This document shows positions 1 to 7,220 of a stretch of DNA of 64,000 bases, one piece after another. Made by a program: the position numbers and the translations under genes. Where the stretch lies: positions 124,001 to 188,000 of the forward strand of contig NZ_MSIF01000005.1 of the NCBI RefSeq assembly GCF_001921215.1. Reading direction: 5' to 3'. The notes beneath the pieces are model-generated. The model ran no database searches, had not been told where the DNA came from, and saw only the letters and a list, made by a program, of their open reading frames with translations. This stretch comes from Actinophytocola xinjiangensis (GTDB lineage: Bacteria; Actinomycetota; Actinomycetes; Mycobacteriales; Pseudonocardiaceae). How positions within the stretch are numbered: position 1 is the first letter of the stretch; every line of letters begins with the position of its first letter.

Positions 1-1
1 G

Positions 2-97
2 TCGGGTGAGGTCGCCAACGGCACCTGGAACCTGCGTGTTCGCGACGCGGCGTACCTGGACACCGGCTACATCAACAGCTGGACGCTCGACCTCTGA
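2..97 (+). CDS. C-terminal end of a secreted protein with a P/Homo B-type domain (partial)
   Basis: Only the last 31 codons lie in the window, ending in TGA. The frame reads NGTWNLRVRDAAYLDTG and ends INSWTLDL. This is the usual last beta-strand pair of the P (Homo B) domain found at the C-terminus of subtilisin-like proteases and other secreted actinobacterial enzymes. The catalytic part lies upstream and cannot be identified. The gene converges on truA. Confidence 0.7.
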   Translation, partial: SGEVANGTWNLRVRDAAYLDTGYINSWTLDL

Positions 98-131
98 GCA
101 GCCTCCTGTACGGTCTGACTGGATGAAGTGA

Positions 132-173
132 CCGAGCGGCGCGTTCCCCCGGAGCGCGTCGCTCGGCTCTTTC
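132..173 (+). terminator. Hairpin terminator after the P-domain gene
   Basis: Arms 132-143 and 155-166 pair nearly perfectly, apart from one bulged base, around a C-rich loop. On the plus strand they are followed by CTCTTTCTC. This is a credible intrinsic terminator 35 bases past the stop codon, between two convergent genes. Confidence 0.7.
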
Positions 174-297
174 TCACCACGTTTTGCCTGGTCAAGCCGT
201 GGGGATCCCCCCGTTTTCCAGTCTAGCGACGAGCACCGACAGTTCTCGTCGACGACCGGGGCGCCTGGGGACAACCACCGGTGGTGGGACGGCGGAG

Positions 298-1140
298 CTA
301 GCTCAGGGTTCGGACGTTGCGGGTGATCGCGGCGCGGGCGGCGAGGGCCTCGTCGGGTGGGTAGTCGACGGCGGCGAGGGTCAGGCCGTGGGCGGGGGCG
401 ACGGTGACCTCGCTGGAGCGGGCGGCGGCGGTCAGGAGTGTGGCCGGCCAGTCGGGTGGGCGGCGGCCTTCGCCCACCGACAGGAGGGCGCCGACGAGGC
501 TGCGGACCATCGAGTGGCAGAACGCGTCGGCCGACACCCTCGCCTCCAGGACGCCGGCGGCGTCCCGGGTCCACTCCAGACGCTGGAGTTCGCGGATCGT
601 GGTGGCGCCGTCGCGGCGTTTGCAGAACGCGACGAAGTCGTGCTCCCCCAACAGTGTCGCCGACGCGTCGGTGAGGGCCGCCAGGTCCAGGCGACGCGGC
701 CAGTTCACGGTGTCGTTGCGGCGCAACGGGTTCGCCGCCCACGGGTGGTCGCAGACGCGGTAGACGTAGTGCCTGCGCAGCGCCGAGAAGCGGGCGTCGA
801 ACGCGGCGGGGGCCGGGACGGCCGAGTGCACTCGGACGTCGCCGGGCAGCGCGCGGGCGAGGCGTTCGACCAGTGTCGGCGGCGCGTCGGCGAGGTCGCA
901 GTGGGCGACCTGGCCGGTGGCGTGCACCCCGGCGTCGGTGCGGCCGGCGACGGTGAGGCGCACGTCCTGGCGCAGGACCATCGACAGGGTGTCCTCGATG
1001 ACCCCGCACACCGTGCGCCGTTCGGGTTGGCGGGCCCAGCCGGAGAAGTCGGTGCCGTCGTAGGCGATGCCCAGCCGGAACCGGACGAGCCCGTCACCCC
1101 TGGGGGCAACGGGCTCGTCGGGTGTCGAACCGGAAATCAG
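298..1140 (-). CDS. truA: tRNA pseudouridine(38-40) synthase TruA
   Basis: Isomerises uridines 38-40 in the tRNA anticodon arm. The family core begins [14 protein letters not shown] and the catalytic aspartate lies in GRTDAGVH (D69 in this model). [11 protein letters not shown] and [15 protein letters not shown] are also typical. The first ATG, GTG or TTG in frame is the GTG at 1011, but that would remove the conserved N-terminal strand. The frame stays open upstream to a CTG at 1138-1140, which overlaps the rplQ TGA by three bases. GGAGGA lies six bases before it. A CTG start giving 280 residues is therefore preferred. It is the last gene of the infA-rplQ operon, as in other actinobacteria. 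Confidence 0.85.
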   Translation of the reverse strand: MISGSTPDEPVAPRGDGLVRFRLGIAYDGTDFSGWARQPERRTVCGVIEDTLSMVLRQDVRLTVAGRTDAGVHATGQVAHCDLADAPPTLVERLARALPGDVRVHSAVPAPAAFDARFSALRRHYVYRVCDHPWAANPLRRNDTVNWPRRLDLAALTDASATLLGEHDFVAFCKRRDGATTIRELQRLEWTRDAAGVLEARVSADAFCHSMVRSLVGALLSVGEGRRPPDWPATLLTAAARSSEVTVAPAHGLTLAAVDYPPDEALAARAAITRNVRTLS

Positions 1141-1865
1141 GACTCGTCCTCCGAAGCGGACTCCTGCGACGGCGGCTTGCTGAAGCCGGCCGCCTCCGCG
1201 TCCTCCTCGGTCCGGAACCAGACCTCGGCGACCGTGCGGTCGTAGAAGGCACTGCCGGGGGTGTGGAACAGCATCGAGTCGGCGTTGCCCTTGATCGGGA
1301 AGCCCTCCGGCTCGGAGCCGTCCTCCAGCGCGGCACGGCTGCCGGCGCCGTAGGGGTGCTCGTCGTCGGACTCGCTCTCCTCGACCACCACGTCGGCGGC
1401 CGGCTCGGCGACGTCAGCCGAAGCCGACGCGGCGGCGGCCGGCTCGGCCGGGGTCTCGTCCTTGGCGAAGCGGGTCTTGCGCGCGGCCTCGGCCTCGGCG
1501 GTGACCGTCTTCTCCTGGATGAGTTCGATGATCGCCATCGGAGCGTTGTCGCCCTTGCGCGGCAACGTCTTCAGGATCCGCGTGTACCCACCGTTGCGGT
1601 CGGAGTAGAACGGGCCGATCTCGGTGCAGAGGCGGTGCACGACCTCCTTGTCCCGGATCACCTTCATGATCATCCGGCGGTTGTGGAGGTCACCCACCTT
1701 CGCCTTGGTGATCAGGCGCTCGGCGTAGGGCCGCAGCTTCTTCGCCTTGGCCTGGGTGGTGGTGATCCGGCCGTGCGCGAACAGCGACGTGGCGAGGTTC
1801 GCCAGCATCAGCCGCTCGTGCGCCGGAGAGCCGCCCAGGCGGGCGCCCTTGGTTGGCGTGGGCAT
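1137..1865 (-). CDS. rplQ: 50S ribosomal protein L17 (bL17) with an extra C-terminal domain
   Basis: Residues 1-125 are the normal L17 fold (starts [20 protein letters not shown]), which sits near the exit of the peptide tunnel. A linker rich in Ala, Pro and Glu (126-170) leads to a separate domain at 171-234. Its core reads [24 protein letters not shown], then AGF and PPSQ. This matches the pattern called the sunset domain in actinobacterial annotation, and a close copy ends L4 in this window. The total of 242 residues is about twice the E. coli length. ATG overlaps the rpoA stop as TAATG. Confidence 0.95.
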   Translation of the reverse strand: MPTPTKGARLGGSPAHERLMLANLATSLFAHGRITTTQAKAKKLRPYAERLITKAKVGDLHNRRMIMKVIRDKEVVHRLCTEIGPFYSDRNGGYTRILKTLPRKGDNAPMAIIELIQEKTVTAEAEAARKTRFAKDETPAEPAAAASASADVAEPAADVVVEESESDDEHPYGAGSRAALEDGSEPEGFPIKGNADSMLFHTPGSAFYDRTVAEVWFRTEEDAEAAGFSKPPSQESASEDES

Positions 1866-2920
1866 TACAACTGCTCCGTCTCCGCGTAGTCCTGGCCATC
1901 GTCGTTGCCGGCATCGCCGCTCACCGAGTCGGACCAACCCTCGCTCGCGTAGTCGGTCGCGGCGGTGGTGGGGTCGAACCCGGGGGGGCTGTCCTTCAGC
2001 GCGAGACCGAGGCCGACGAGCTTCATCTTGACCTCGTCGATCGACTTGGCACCGAAGTTCCGGATGTCCAGCAGGTCGGCCTCGCTGCGCGAGACGAGCT
2101 CACCCACGGTGTGGATGCCCTCGCGCTTGAGGCAGTTGTACGAACGCACGGTGAGGTCGAGGTCCTCGATCGGCATCGCGTAGGCGGCGATGGTGTCCGC
2201 CTCCTGCGGCGACGGACCGATCTCGATCCCCTCGGCGTCCACGTTGAGCTCGCGGGCCAGGCCGAACAGCTCGACCAGCGTCTTGCCGGCCGACGCGACC
2301 GCGTCCCGCGGGGTGATCGACGGCTTGGTCTCGACGTCGAGGATCAGCCGGTCGAAGTCGGTGCGCTGCTCGACACGCGTCGCCTCGACCTTGTAGGTGA
2401 CCCGCAGCACCGGCGAGTAGATCGAGTCGACCGGGATCCGGCCGATCTCGGCGCCGGCCTGCTTGTTCTGCACGGCCGGCACGTAGCCCCGGCCACGCTC
2501 GACGACCAGCTCGATCTCCAGCTTGCCCTTGCCGTTCAGGCTGGCAATGTGCAGGTCCGGGTTGTGCACGGTGACACCGGCCGGCGGCACGATGTCGCCG
2601 GCGGTGACCTCACCCGGGCCCTGCTTGCGCAGGTACATGGTCACCGGCTCGTCCTCCTCGGAGGAGACAACGAGCTCCTTGAGGTTGAGGATGATGTCGG
2701 TGACGTCCTCCTTGACGCCCGGCACGGTGGTGAACTCGTGCAGCACACCGTCGATGCGGATGCTGGTCACCGAGGCGCCAGGGATGGAGGACAGCAACGT
2801 ACGACGCAGCGAGTTGCCGAGCGTGTAGCCGAAGCCGGGCTCGAGCGGCTCGATCATGAACCGGGAGCGCGTCTCGTTGACCGGCTCCTCGCTGAGCGAG
2901 GGCCGCTGAGAAATCAGCAC
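1865..2920 (-). CDS. rpoA: DNA-directed RNA polymerase subunit alpha
   Basis: Scaffold subunit of RNA polymerase. The N-terminal domain (about 1-235) dimerises and includes [20 protein letters not shown]. The C-terminal DNA- and activator-binding domain (about 255-325) includes [16 protein letters not shown] and [13 protein letters not shown]. After it comes an acidic, low-complexity tail of about 25 residues. At 351 residues it is slightly longer than usual for actinobacteria. The start is GTG at 2920 with a GGAAA-type ribosome site. It follows a structured spacer after rpsD. Confidence 0.97.
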   Translation of the reverse strand: MLISQRPSLSEEPVNETRSRFMIEPLEPGFGYTLGNSLRRTLLSSIPGASVTSIRIDGVLHEFTTVPGVKEDVTDIILNLKELVVSSEEDEPVTMYLRKQGPGEVTAGDIVPPAGVTVHNPDLHIASLNGKGKLEIELVVERGRGYVPAVQNKQAGAEIGRIPVDSIYSPVLRVTYKVEATRVEQRTDFDRLILDVETKPSITPRDAVASAGKTLVELFGLARELNVDAEGIEIGPSPQEADTIAAYAMPIEDLDLTVRSYNCLKREGIHTVGELVSRSEADLLDIRNFGAKSIDEVKMKLVGLGLALKDSPPGFDPTTAATDYASEGWSDSVSGDAGNDDGQDYAETEQL

Positions 2921-2970
2921 TTTCTGTTTCCTTTCCTTGGGCGCCCGCTATTTGACGCCACTGGAACTGA

Positions 2971-3106
2971 CCCGGGAGACGGTCCGAAAAGGACCGCCTC
3001 CCGGGGGTGATCGGGAGAGAACAGTTCGAACGTCGGCCGACCTACGTCCACAAGCACGTCACCTTCGCGACGTGCGGACCGTCGGCCTAGCCCGAACTGT
3101 TCTCTC
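2971..3106 (-). promoter_or_regulatory. Two large inverted repeats in the rpsD-rpoA spacer
   Basis: Arms 3015-3028 and 3093-3106 are perfect 14-base complements, and the inner arm runs into the rpsD stop codon. Nested inside them, 3035-3041 pairs with 3081-3087 and 3054-3060 with 3069-3075. A second, separate hairpin pairs 2971-2985 with 2991-3005 (15 bp, one mismatch, five-base loop). Neither is followed by a T run on the minus strand. They could form an RNA processing site, an attenuator that lowers rpoA expression, or a protein-binding leader. Confidence 0.7.
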
Positions 3107-3710
3107 ACTTCGAGTAGAACTCGACGATCAGCTGCTCCTGCACGGGCACGTCGATCTGCGCGCGCTCGGGCAGCTGGTGGACGAGGATGCGCAGGTTGCT
3201 GGGAACGACCTGCAGCCAGCCGGGGATCGGCCGGTCGCCGAAGGACTCCTTGGCGACCACGAACGGCAGCGTGTTGAACGACTTCGGCTTCACGTCGATG
3301 ATGTCGAACTTCGACACCTGGAAGCTCGGGACGTTGACCCGCTTGCCGTTCACCACGAAGTGGCCGTGGCTGACCAGCTGACGGGCCTGCCGGCGGGTGC
3401 GGGCCAGGCCGGCGCGGTAGACCACGTTGTCCAGCCGGGACTCCAGCAGCTGCAGCAGCGCCTCACCGGTCTTGCCCTTGGTGCGGGCGGCCTGCGCGTA
3501 GTAACGGCGGAACTGCTTCTCCAGCACGCCGTAGGTGTAGCGGGCCTTCTGCTTCTCCTGCAGCTGGAGCAGGTACTCGCTCTCCTTGACCCGGCCGCGG
3601 CCGTGCTGGCCGGGCGGGTAGGGGCGGCGCTCGAAGGCGCGGTCGCCGCCGACGAGGTCAACCTTGAGACGACGCGACTTACGGGTCGCGGGGCCGGTGT
3701 AACGAGCCAT
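3105..3710 (-). CDS. rpsD: 30S ribosomal protein S4 (uS4)
   Basis: Primary 16S rRNA-binding protein that nucleates assembly of the 30S body. It begins [19 protein letters not shown] and has the S4 RNA-binding module ([28 protein letters not shown]) in the middle. There are no cysteines, so this is the zinc-free form. The 201 residues are normal. It lies between rpsK and rpoA in the alpha operon. In E. coli S4 represses this operon; whether it does here is unknown. Confidence 0.97.
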   Translation of the reverse strand: MARYTGPATRKSRRLKVDLVGGDRAFERRPYPPGQHGRGRVKESEYLLQLQEKQKARYTYGVLEKQFRRYYAQAARTKGKTGEALLQLLESRLDNVVYRAGLARTRRQARQLVSHGHFVVNGKRVNVPSFQVSKFDIIDVKPKSFNTLPFVVAKESFGDRPIPGWLQVVPSNLRILVHQLPERAQIDVPVQEQLIVEFYSK

Positions 3711-3732
3711 TTCTGTCTACTCCTCCCTGCCC

Positions 3733-4140
3733 CTAGACCCGACGCCGCTTCGGCGGCCGGCAGCCGTTGTGCGGCTGCGGGGTGACGTCCTGGATGGTTC
3801 CGACCTCGAGCCCGGCCGCCTGCAGCGAACGGATCGCGGTCTCCCGGCCGGAGCCGGGGCCCTTGACGAACACGTCGACCTTGCGCATGCCGTGCTCGGC
3901 CGCCTTGCGGGCGGCGTTCTCGGCGGCCATCTGCGCGGCGAACGGCGTGGACTTGCGGGAGCCCTTGAAGCCGACGTGGCCGCTGGACGCCCAGCTGATC
4001 ACGTTGCCGCTCGGGTCGGTGATGGAGACGATGGTGTTGTTGAACGTGCTCTTGATGTGCGCGTGGCCATGAGAGACGTTCTTCTTTTCCTTGCGCCGGA
4101 CCTTCTTGACCCCGGCGCCCTGACGGGACTTGGGTGGCAT
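3733..4140 (-). CDS. rpsK: 30S ribosomal protein S11 (uS11)
   Basis: Platform protein beside the anti-Shine-Dalgarno end of 16S rRNA. The 135 residues have the basic start [20 protein letters not shown], then [20 protein letters not shown] and the C-terminal [16 protein letters not shown]. The ATG at 4140 follows AGGAGC. A 230-base interval separates it from rpsM, unusually wide for this operon and filled by an open frame (4159-4374). Confidence 0.97.
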   Translation of the reverse strand: MPPKSRQGAGVKKVRRKEKKNVSHGHAHIKSTFNNTIVSITDPSGNVISWASSGHVGFKGSRKSTPFAAQMAAENAARKAAEHGMRKVDVFVKGPGSGRETAIRSLQAAGLEVGTIQDVTPQPHNGCRPPKRRRV

Positions 4141-4158
4141 TGCTTCGGCTTGCTCCTG

Positions 4159-4374
4159 TTAGCGGGAAGTCTGGGAAGACTGGGTGGTCTGCTCCGGCAC
4201 GTCGTCGCCGTGTGAGTCACTGGGCGAGTCGGTGTGGGAGTCGACGCGGCGGATCGTGCCGGCATCGCGGTAGAGGTCGCGAAGCGCGCGCGGCCGGGTC
4301 CGTGGCGCCACCTGAAGGGCCACGAACTGGCGGTTACGTCGCCGCTGGGCGACGACCGAGCCGACCGAGCTCAC
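4159..4374 (-). CDS. Possible small protein between rpsM and rpsK
   Basis: A 71-codon frame starts at a GTG that overlaps the rpsM stop as GTGA, and it ends 18 bases before the rpsK ATG. About 85% of its third codon positions are G or C, in line with real genes here. The product is basic in its first half ([20 protein letters not shown]) and hydrophilic, rich in Ser, Thr and Asp, in the second. I recognise no family. Translational coupling to rpsM is possible, but the frame could also be a non-coding spacer, because high GC keeps frames open. Confidence 0.35.
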   Translation of the reverse strand: MSSVGSVVAQRRRNRQFVALQVAPRTRPRALRDLYRDAGTIRRVDSHTDSPSDSHGDDVPEQTTQSSQTSR

Positions 4375-4751
4375 TTCTTACCAGCCTTCTTCTTGCCGGC
4401 GACGGTCTTCTTCGGACCCTTGCGGGTGCGGGCGTTGGTCTTGGTGCGCTGACCGCGCACGGGCAGACCGCGACGCCACCGCAGGCCCTCGTAGCAACCG
4501 ATCTCGATCTTCCGCCGGATGTCGGCGTTGACCTCACGGCGCAGGTCACCCTCGACGCGGTAGTTGCCTTCGATGTAGTCACGCAGCTTGGTGACGTCCT
4601 CGTCGGTCAGGTCCTTCGCGCGCAGGTCCGGGTTGATCCCGGTCGCCGCCAGCAGTTCCCTGGAGCGGGTACGGCCGATGCCGTAGATGTACGTCAGCGC
4701 GATCTCCATCCGCTTCTCGCGGGGGAGGTCGACGCCAGAAACGCGTGCCAT
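4371..4751 (-). CDS. rpsM: 30S ribosomal protein S13 (uS13)
   Basis: Head protein that contacts S19 and the P-site tRNA. It starts [21 protein letters not shown], followed by the helix-turn-helix region [10 protein letters not shown] and the [19 protein letters not shown] motif. A lysine-rich tail reaches toward tRNA. The 126 residues are normal. About 157 bases separate it from rpmJ; I see no gene there. Confidence 0.97.
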   Translation of the reverse strand: MARVSGVDLPREKRMEIALTYIYGIGRTRSRELLAATGINPDLRAKDLTDEDVTKLRDYIEGNYRVEGDLRREVNADIRRKIEIGCYEGLRWRRGLPVRGQRTKTNARTRKGPKKTVAGKKKAGKK

Positions 4752-4908
4752 ATCTCCTCGTTCATGTCTTCCAGGTCTGCTCCCCCACCGTCCCGACGGC
4801 TCTCGGGCCCCGGCCTGGTCCGGGGGTGAACCGGGCCCGTGTGGCCCGGCAGGTGTGGGGAGGGCATCTTCTGTTGTGCGTCCCGGCGACGTGCTCGGTG
4901 CGCGGTGA

Positions 4909-5022
4909 TCAGCCCTGGCGCTGCTTGTGGCGCAGGTTCTCGCAGATCACCATGACCCGGCCGTGACGGCGGATCACCTTGCACTTGTCGCAGATCTTCT
5001 TGACGCTCGGCTGGACCTTCAC
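4909..5022 (-). CDS. rpmJ: 50S ribosomal protein L36 (bL36), zinc form
   Basis: A 37-residue protein starting at GTG 5022 ([20 protein letters not shown]). The zinc ligands C11, C14, C27 and the final His are present, so this is the zinc-binding (C+) type. AGGAG lies upstream of the start. It sits between infA and rpsM, as in nearly all actinobacteria. Confidence 0.95.
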   Translation of the reverse strand: MKVQPSVKKICDKCKVIRRHGRVMVICENLRHKQRQG

Positions 5023-5041
5023 GTCCCTGTTTCTCCTGGCC

Positions 5042-5263
5042 CTACTTGTAGCGGTAGACGATTCGGCCGCGGGACAGGTCGTAGGGCGACAGCTCCACGA
5101 CCACTCGGTCCTCTGGCAGGATGCGGATGTAGTGCTGACGCATCTTGCCGCTGATGTGTGCGAGGACCTTGTGTCCGTTCTCCAACTCGACACGGAACAT
5201 CGCGTTGGGGAGCGGCTCCACCACACGGCCTTCGACCTCGATGGCCCCGTCCTTCTTGCCCAT
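5042..5263 (-). CDS. infA: Translation initiation factor IF-1
   Basis: A single OB-fold protein that binds the A site of the 30S subunit during initiation. The 73 residues begin [20 protein letters not shown], nearly identical to other actinobacterial IF-1 proteins. The ATG at 5263 was chosen by family length. An in-frame ATG at 5290 would add nine residues. GGAGG lies only two bases before the chosen ATG, which is close. It is the first gene of the alpha operon. Confidence 0.96.
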   Translation of the reverse strand: MGKKDGAIEVEGRVVEPLPNAMFRVELENGHKVLAHISGKMRQHYIRILPEDRVVVELSPYDLSRGRIVYRYK

Positions 5264-5349
5264 GTCCTCCGCGTTTCGCTTGCTGGTCATACACATACCG
5301 CCGCGCATGTCCCTGAACTGGCGATACGCATGACGGAAGGGGCGCAAAG

Positions 5350-5730
5350 TCAATGCGCCACCGACCTAGTGTACGCGCCCCTCCAGCGCCGTCGAATCGG
5401 GGCCGACAAACCCCCGCCACGCTCCGTAGCCAAACGCCAACGTCGGCCCCTCGACGAACTTCGAGTCACGTACAGCGACGACCTCAGCCGCCATCGCCAC
5501 CTCGACGCAGTCGCCGTCAGGAGCGGAACCGAAAGGTGCTCTTCCGCCAGTTCAATGGGGGCATCGGAGTCCTCCAGCCGGTCGTACTCGTTCGCGATGA
5601 CCGTGAGCATCGCCCTCGATTTGCTGGGTGACCAACCCAGCCGGGATGCCAGCACGTGCGCCGGAACCTTCATCGCCTCGCGGTAGAACCACAGCTCCTC
5701 GGCCACTTCTCGGGCCTGCGCGGGCCCCAT
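5350..5730 (-). CDS. Small helix-turn-helix protein, C-terminus altered by a frameshift
   Basis: Residues 1-66 look like real coding sequence with a helix-turn-helix-like segment ([20 protein letters not shown]), resembling the XRE partners of DUF397 proteins. After residue 66 the composition changes to an Arg/Ser/Trp-rich run that simply reads the DUF397 gene in the wrong frame and ends inside the infA promoter. Removing the extra T at 5532-5534 makes this gene stop after about 70 residues (EEHLRFRS), overlapping the DUF397 start. The annotated length is therefore probably an artefact of that insertion. Confidence 0.5.
   Translation of the reverse strand: MGPAQAREVAEELWFYREAMKVPAHVLASRLGWSPSKSRAMLTVIANEYDRLEDSDAPIELAEEHLSVPLLTATASRWRWRLRSSLYVTRSSSRGRRWRLATERGGGLSAPIRRRWRGAYTRSVAH
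5366..5564 (-). pseudogene. Frameshifted DUF397-family gene
   Basis: From the ATG at 5564 the frame reads [11 protein letters not shown], the typical DUF397 start. The body of the same family then continues one base out of frame: [41 protein letters not shown], ending at TAG 5366-5368. Removing one T from the TTT at 5532-5534 restores a continuous 65-residue DUF397 protein. DUF397 genes usually follow a small helix-turn-helix gene in WhiJ-like pairs, as here. This may be a real mutation or a base-calling error. Confidence 0.75.
5368..5396 (-). promoter_or_regulatory. Candidate promoter of the infA-truA operon
   Basis: TTCGAC (5391-5396) and TACACT (5368-5373) are separated by 17 bases on the minus strand, a good match to the primary-sigma consensus. 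They lie about 100 bases before infA, overlapping the stop of the DUF397 remnant. An expected start near 5360 gives a leader of about 95 bases. Confidence 0.5.
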
Positions 5731-5790
5731 CTGTATCCGCCCAGGACGTTATCCCGCAGAGTTCCGCAGCCAAAGCTGGTGAGAGAAGAC

Positions 5791-5832
5791 CCCCGGATCG
5801 GGGTAAGGAGGCGGGCTCGTTTCACCGCCCGC
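5791..5832 (-). terminator. Possible weak terminator after map
   Basis: Just past the map stop, GCGGGC (5811-5816) pairs with GCCCGC (5827-5832) around a ten-base loop. A shorter CCCC/GGGG stem follows at 5791-5803. There is no T run. It may end the secY-adk-map transcript. Confidence 0.35.
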
Positions 5833-5841
5833 AAGAAAGGG

Positions 5842-6609
5842 TCAGGGGGCGGTGAGGACCCAGGGGCCGTCGGCGGTGATCGCCACGGTGTGTTCCCAGT
5901 GGGCGGCGCGGGAGCCGTCGACCGTCACGACCGTCCAGCCGTCGGACAGCTCCTCGGTCTCCTCGCCGCCGAGAGTCAGCATCGGCTCGATGGCGATCGC
6001 CATGCCGACCTTCAACCGAGGGCCCTTGCCTGGCCGGCCGAAGTTCGGCAGGAACGGCTCCATGTGCATGGCCGTGCCGATGCCGTGGCCGCCGTACTCG
6101 CGGATGATCCCGTACCGCCGCCCGTCCGCCTTCTCGGCCGCGTGCACGGCCGTCTCCACCGCGTGGGAGATGTCGGTGAGGCGACCGTCCGGGCTGACCG
6201 CCTTGATACCGGCCTCCATCGCGGCCTTCGTCGCCGCCGACAGGGCCGCGTCGACCGCGCTGGGCTCGCCGACCGACAGGGTCACGGCCGAGTCGCCGTG
6301 CCAGCCGTCGAGAATGGCGCCGCAGTCGACCGAGATCAGGTCGCCCTCGGCGAGGACCTGCGTCGCGCTGGGGATGCCGTGCACGATCTGCTCGTTGACC
6401 GACGCGCAGATGCTCGCCGGGAAACCCCGGTAGCCCTTGAAGCTCGGGATCGCACCGGCGTCACGAATGACCTGCTCGGCGATCTCGTCCAGCTCCGCGG
6501 TGCTCACCCCGGCCCGTAACGCCCTGGTGACCTCACCGAGCGCGCTGGCGACGACCTTGCCGGCCGCGCGCATCGCCTCGAACTCGGCCGGCGACTTCAG
6601 CTCGATCAT
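5842..6609 (-). CDS. map: Type I methionine aminopeptidase
   Basis: Removes the initiator methionine from new proteins. The dinuclear metal ligands are in VDCGAILDGWHGDSAVT, HGIGTAMHMEPFLPNF, AIEPMLT and the final WEHTVAIT. The ATG at 6609 gives 255 residues, the normal bacterial length (MIELKSPAEFEAMRAAG). A GTG at 6669 overlaps the adk stop as GTGA and would add 20 residues, so a coupled longer form is possible. Downstream of secY and adk. Confidence 0.93.
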   Translation of the reverse strand: MIELKSPAEFEAMRAAGKVVASALGEVTRALRAGVSTAELDEIAEQVIRDAGAIPSFKGYRGFPASICASVNEQIVHGIPSATQVLAEGDLISVDCGAILDGWHGDSAVTLSVGEPSAVDAALSAATKAAMEAGIKAVSPDGRLTDISHAVETAVHAAEKADGRRYGIIREYGGHGIGTAMHMEPFLPNFGRPGKGPRLKVGMAIAIEPMLTLGGEETEELSDGWTVVTVDGSRAAHWEHTVAITADGPWVLTAP

Positions 6610-6665
6610 GCGACCGCGCCACGACTGGAGGGACAGCCGCAGGCTGTCCAGCAGCCCACCTCGCG

Positions 6666-7220
6666 TCACGTCCGATCGCGCAGCGCGTTCAGGACTCGTT
6701 CGGTGATCTCGCCGACCTCGCCGACCCCGTCCACCGAGACCAGGATGTCGCGGTAGTAGTCGAGCAGCGGCGCCGTCTCCGACCGGTAGACACCCTGCCG
6801 GTGGCGAATGACGTCCTCGTTGTCGTCGGCGCGGCCACGGGAGAGCAGCCGGCCGACCACCACGTCCTCGTCGACCTTCAGCTGAACCACCGCGTCGAGC
6901 TTCTTGTCGACCTCGGCCAGGTACTTGCCGAGCACGTCGGCCTGGCCGACGTTGCGGGGGAAGCCGTCGAGCAGGAAGCCGGCGTTGGTGTCCGATTCCC
7001 CCAAACGCTCGACGACCAGCTGGTTGGTCACCTCGTCCGGCACCAGCTGGCCGGAGTCGAGGTACTGCTTCACGCTGCGACCGAGCTCGGTCGCGTCGTT
7101 GATGTGCGCCCGGAACAGCTCCCCCGTGGAGATGTGCGGGATCGAGAGCTTCTCGCTCAGCACGGCCGCCTGGGTGCCCTTGCCCGCACCCGGCGGACCA
7201 ACGAGGAGAAGTCGTGTCAC
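6666..7220 (-). CDS. adk: Adenylate kinase
   Basis: Converts AMP and ATP to two ADP. The P-loop GPPGAGKGT covers residues 8-16, and the AMP-site motif is FLLDGFPRN. The lid is the short form without the zinc-finger insertion, so the 184 residues match other short actinobacterial enzymes. The GTG start overlaps the secY stop by four bases. Adk and map follow secY, a common bacterial order. Confidence 0.96.
   Translation of the reverse strand: MTRLLLVGPPGAGKGTQAAVLSEKLSIPHISTGELFRAHINDATELGRSVKQYLDSGQLVPDEVTNQLVVERLGESDTNAGFLLDGFPRNVGQADVLGKYLAEVDKKLDAVVQLKVDEDVVVGRLLSRGRADDNEDVIRHRQGVYRSETAPLLDYYRDILVSVDGVGEVGEITERVLNALRDRT

Noticed and set aside
5042-5353. Longer infA product starting at 5353
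   Set aside because: The additional 30 residues are not IF-1-like, and the 73-residue form matches the family exactly.
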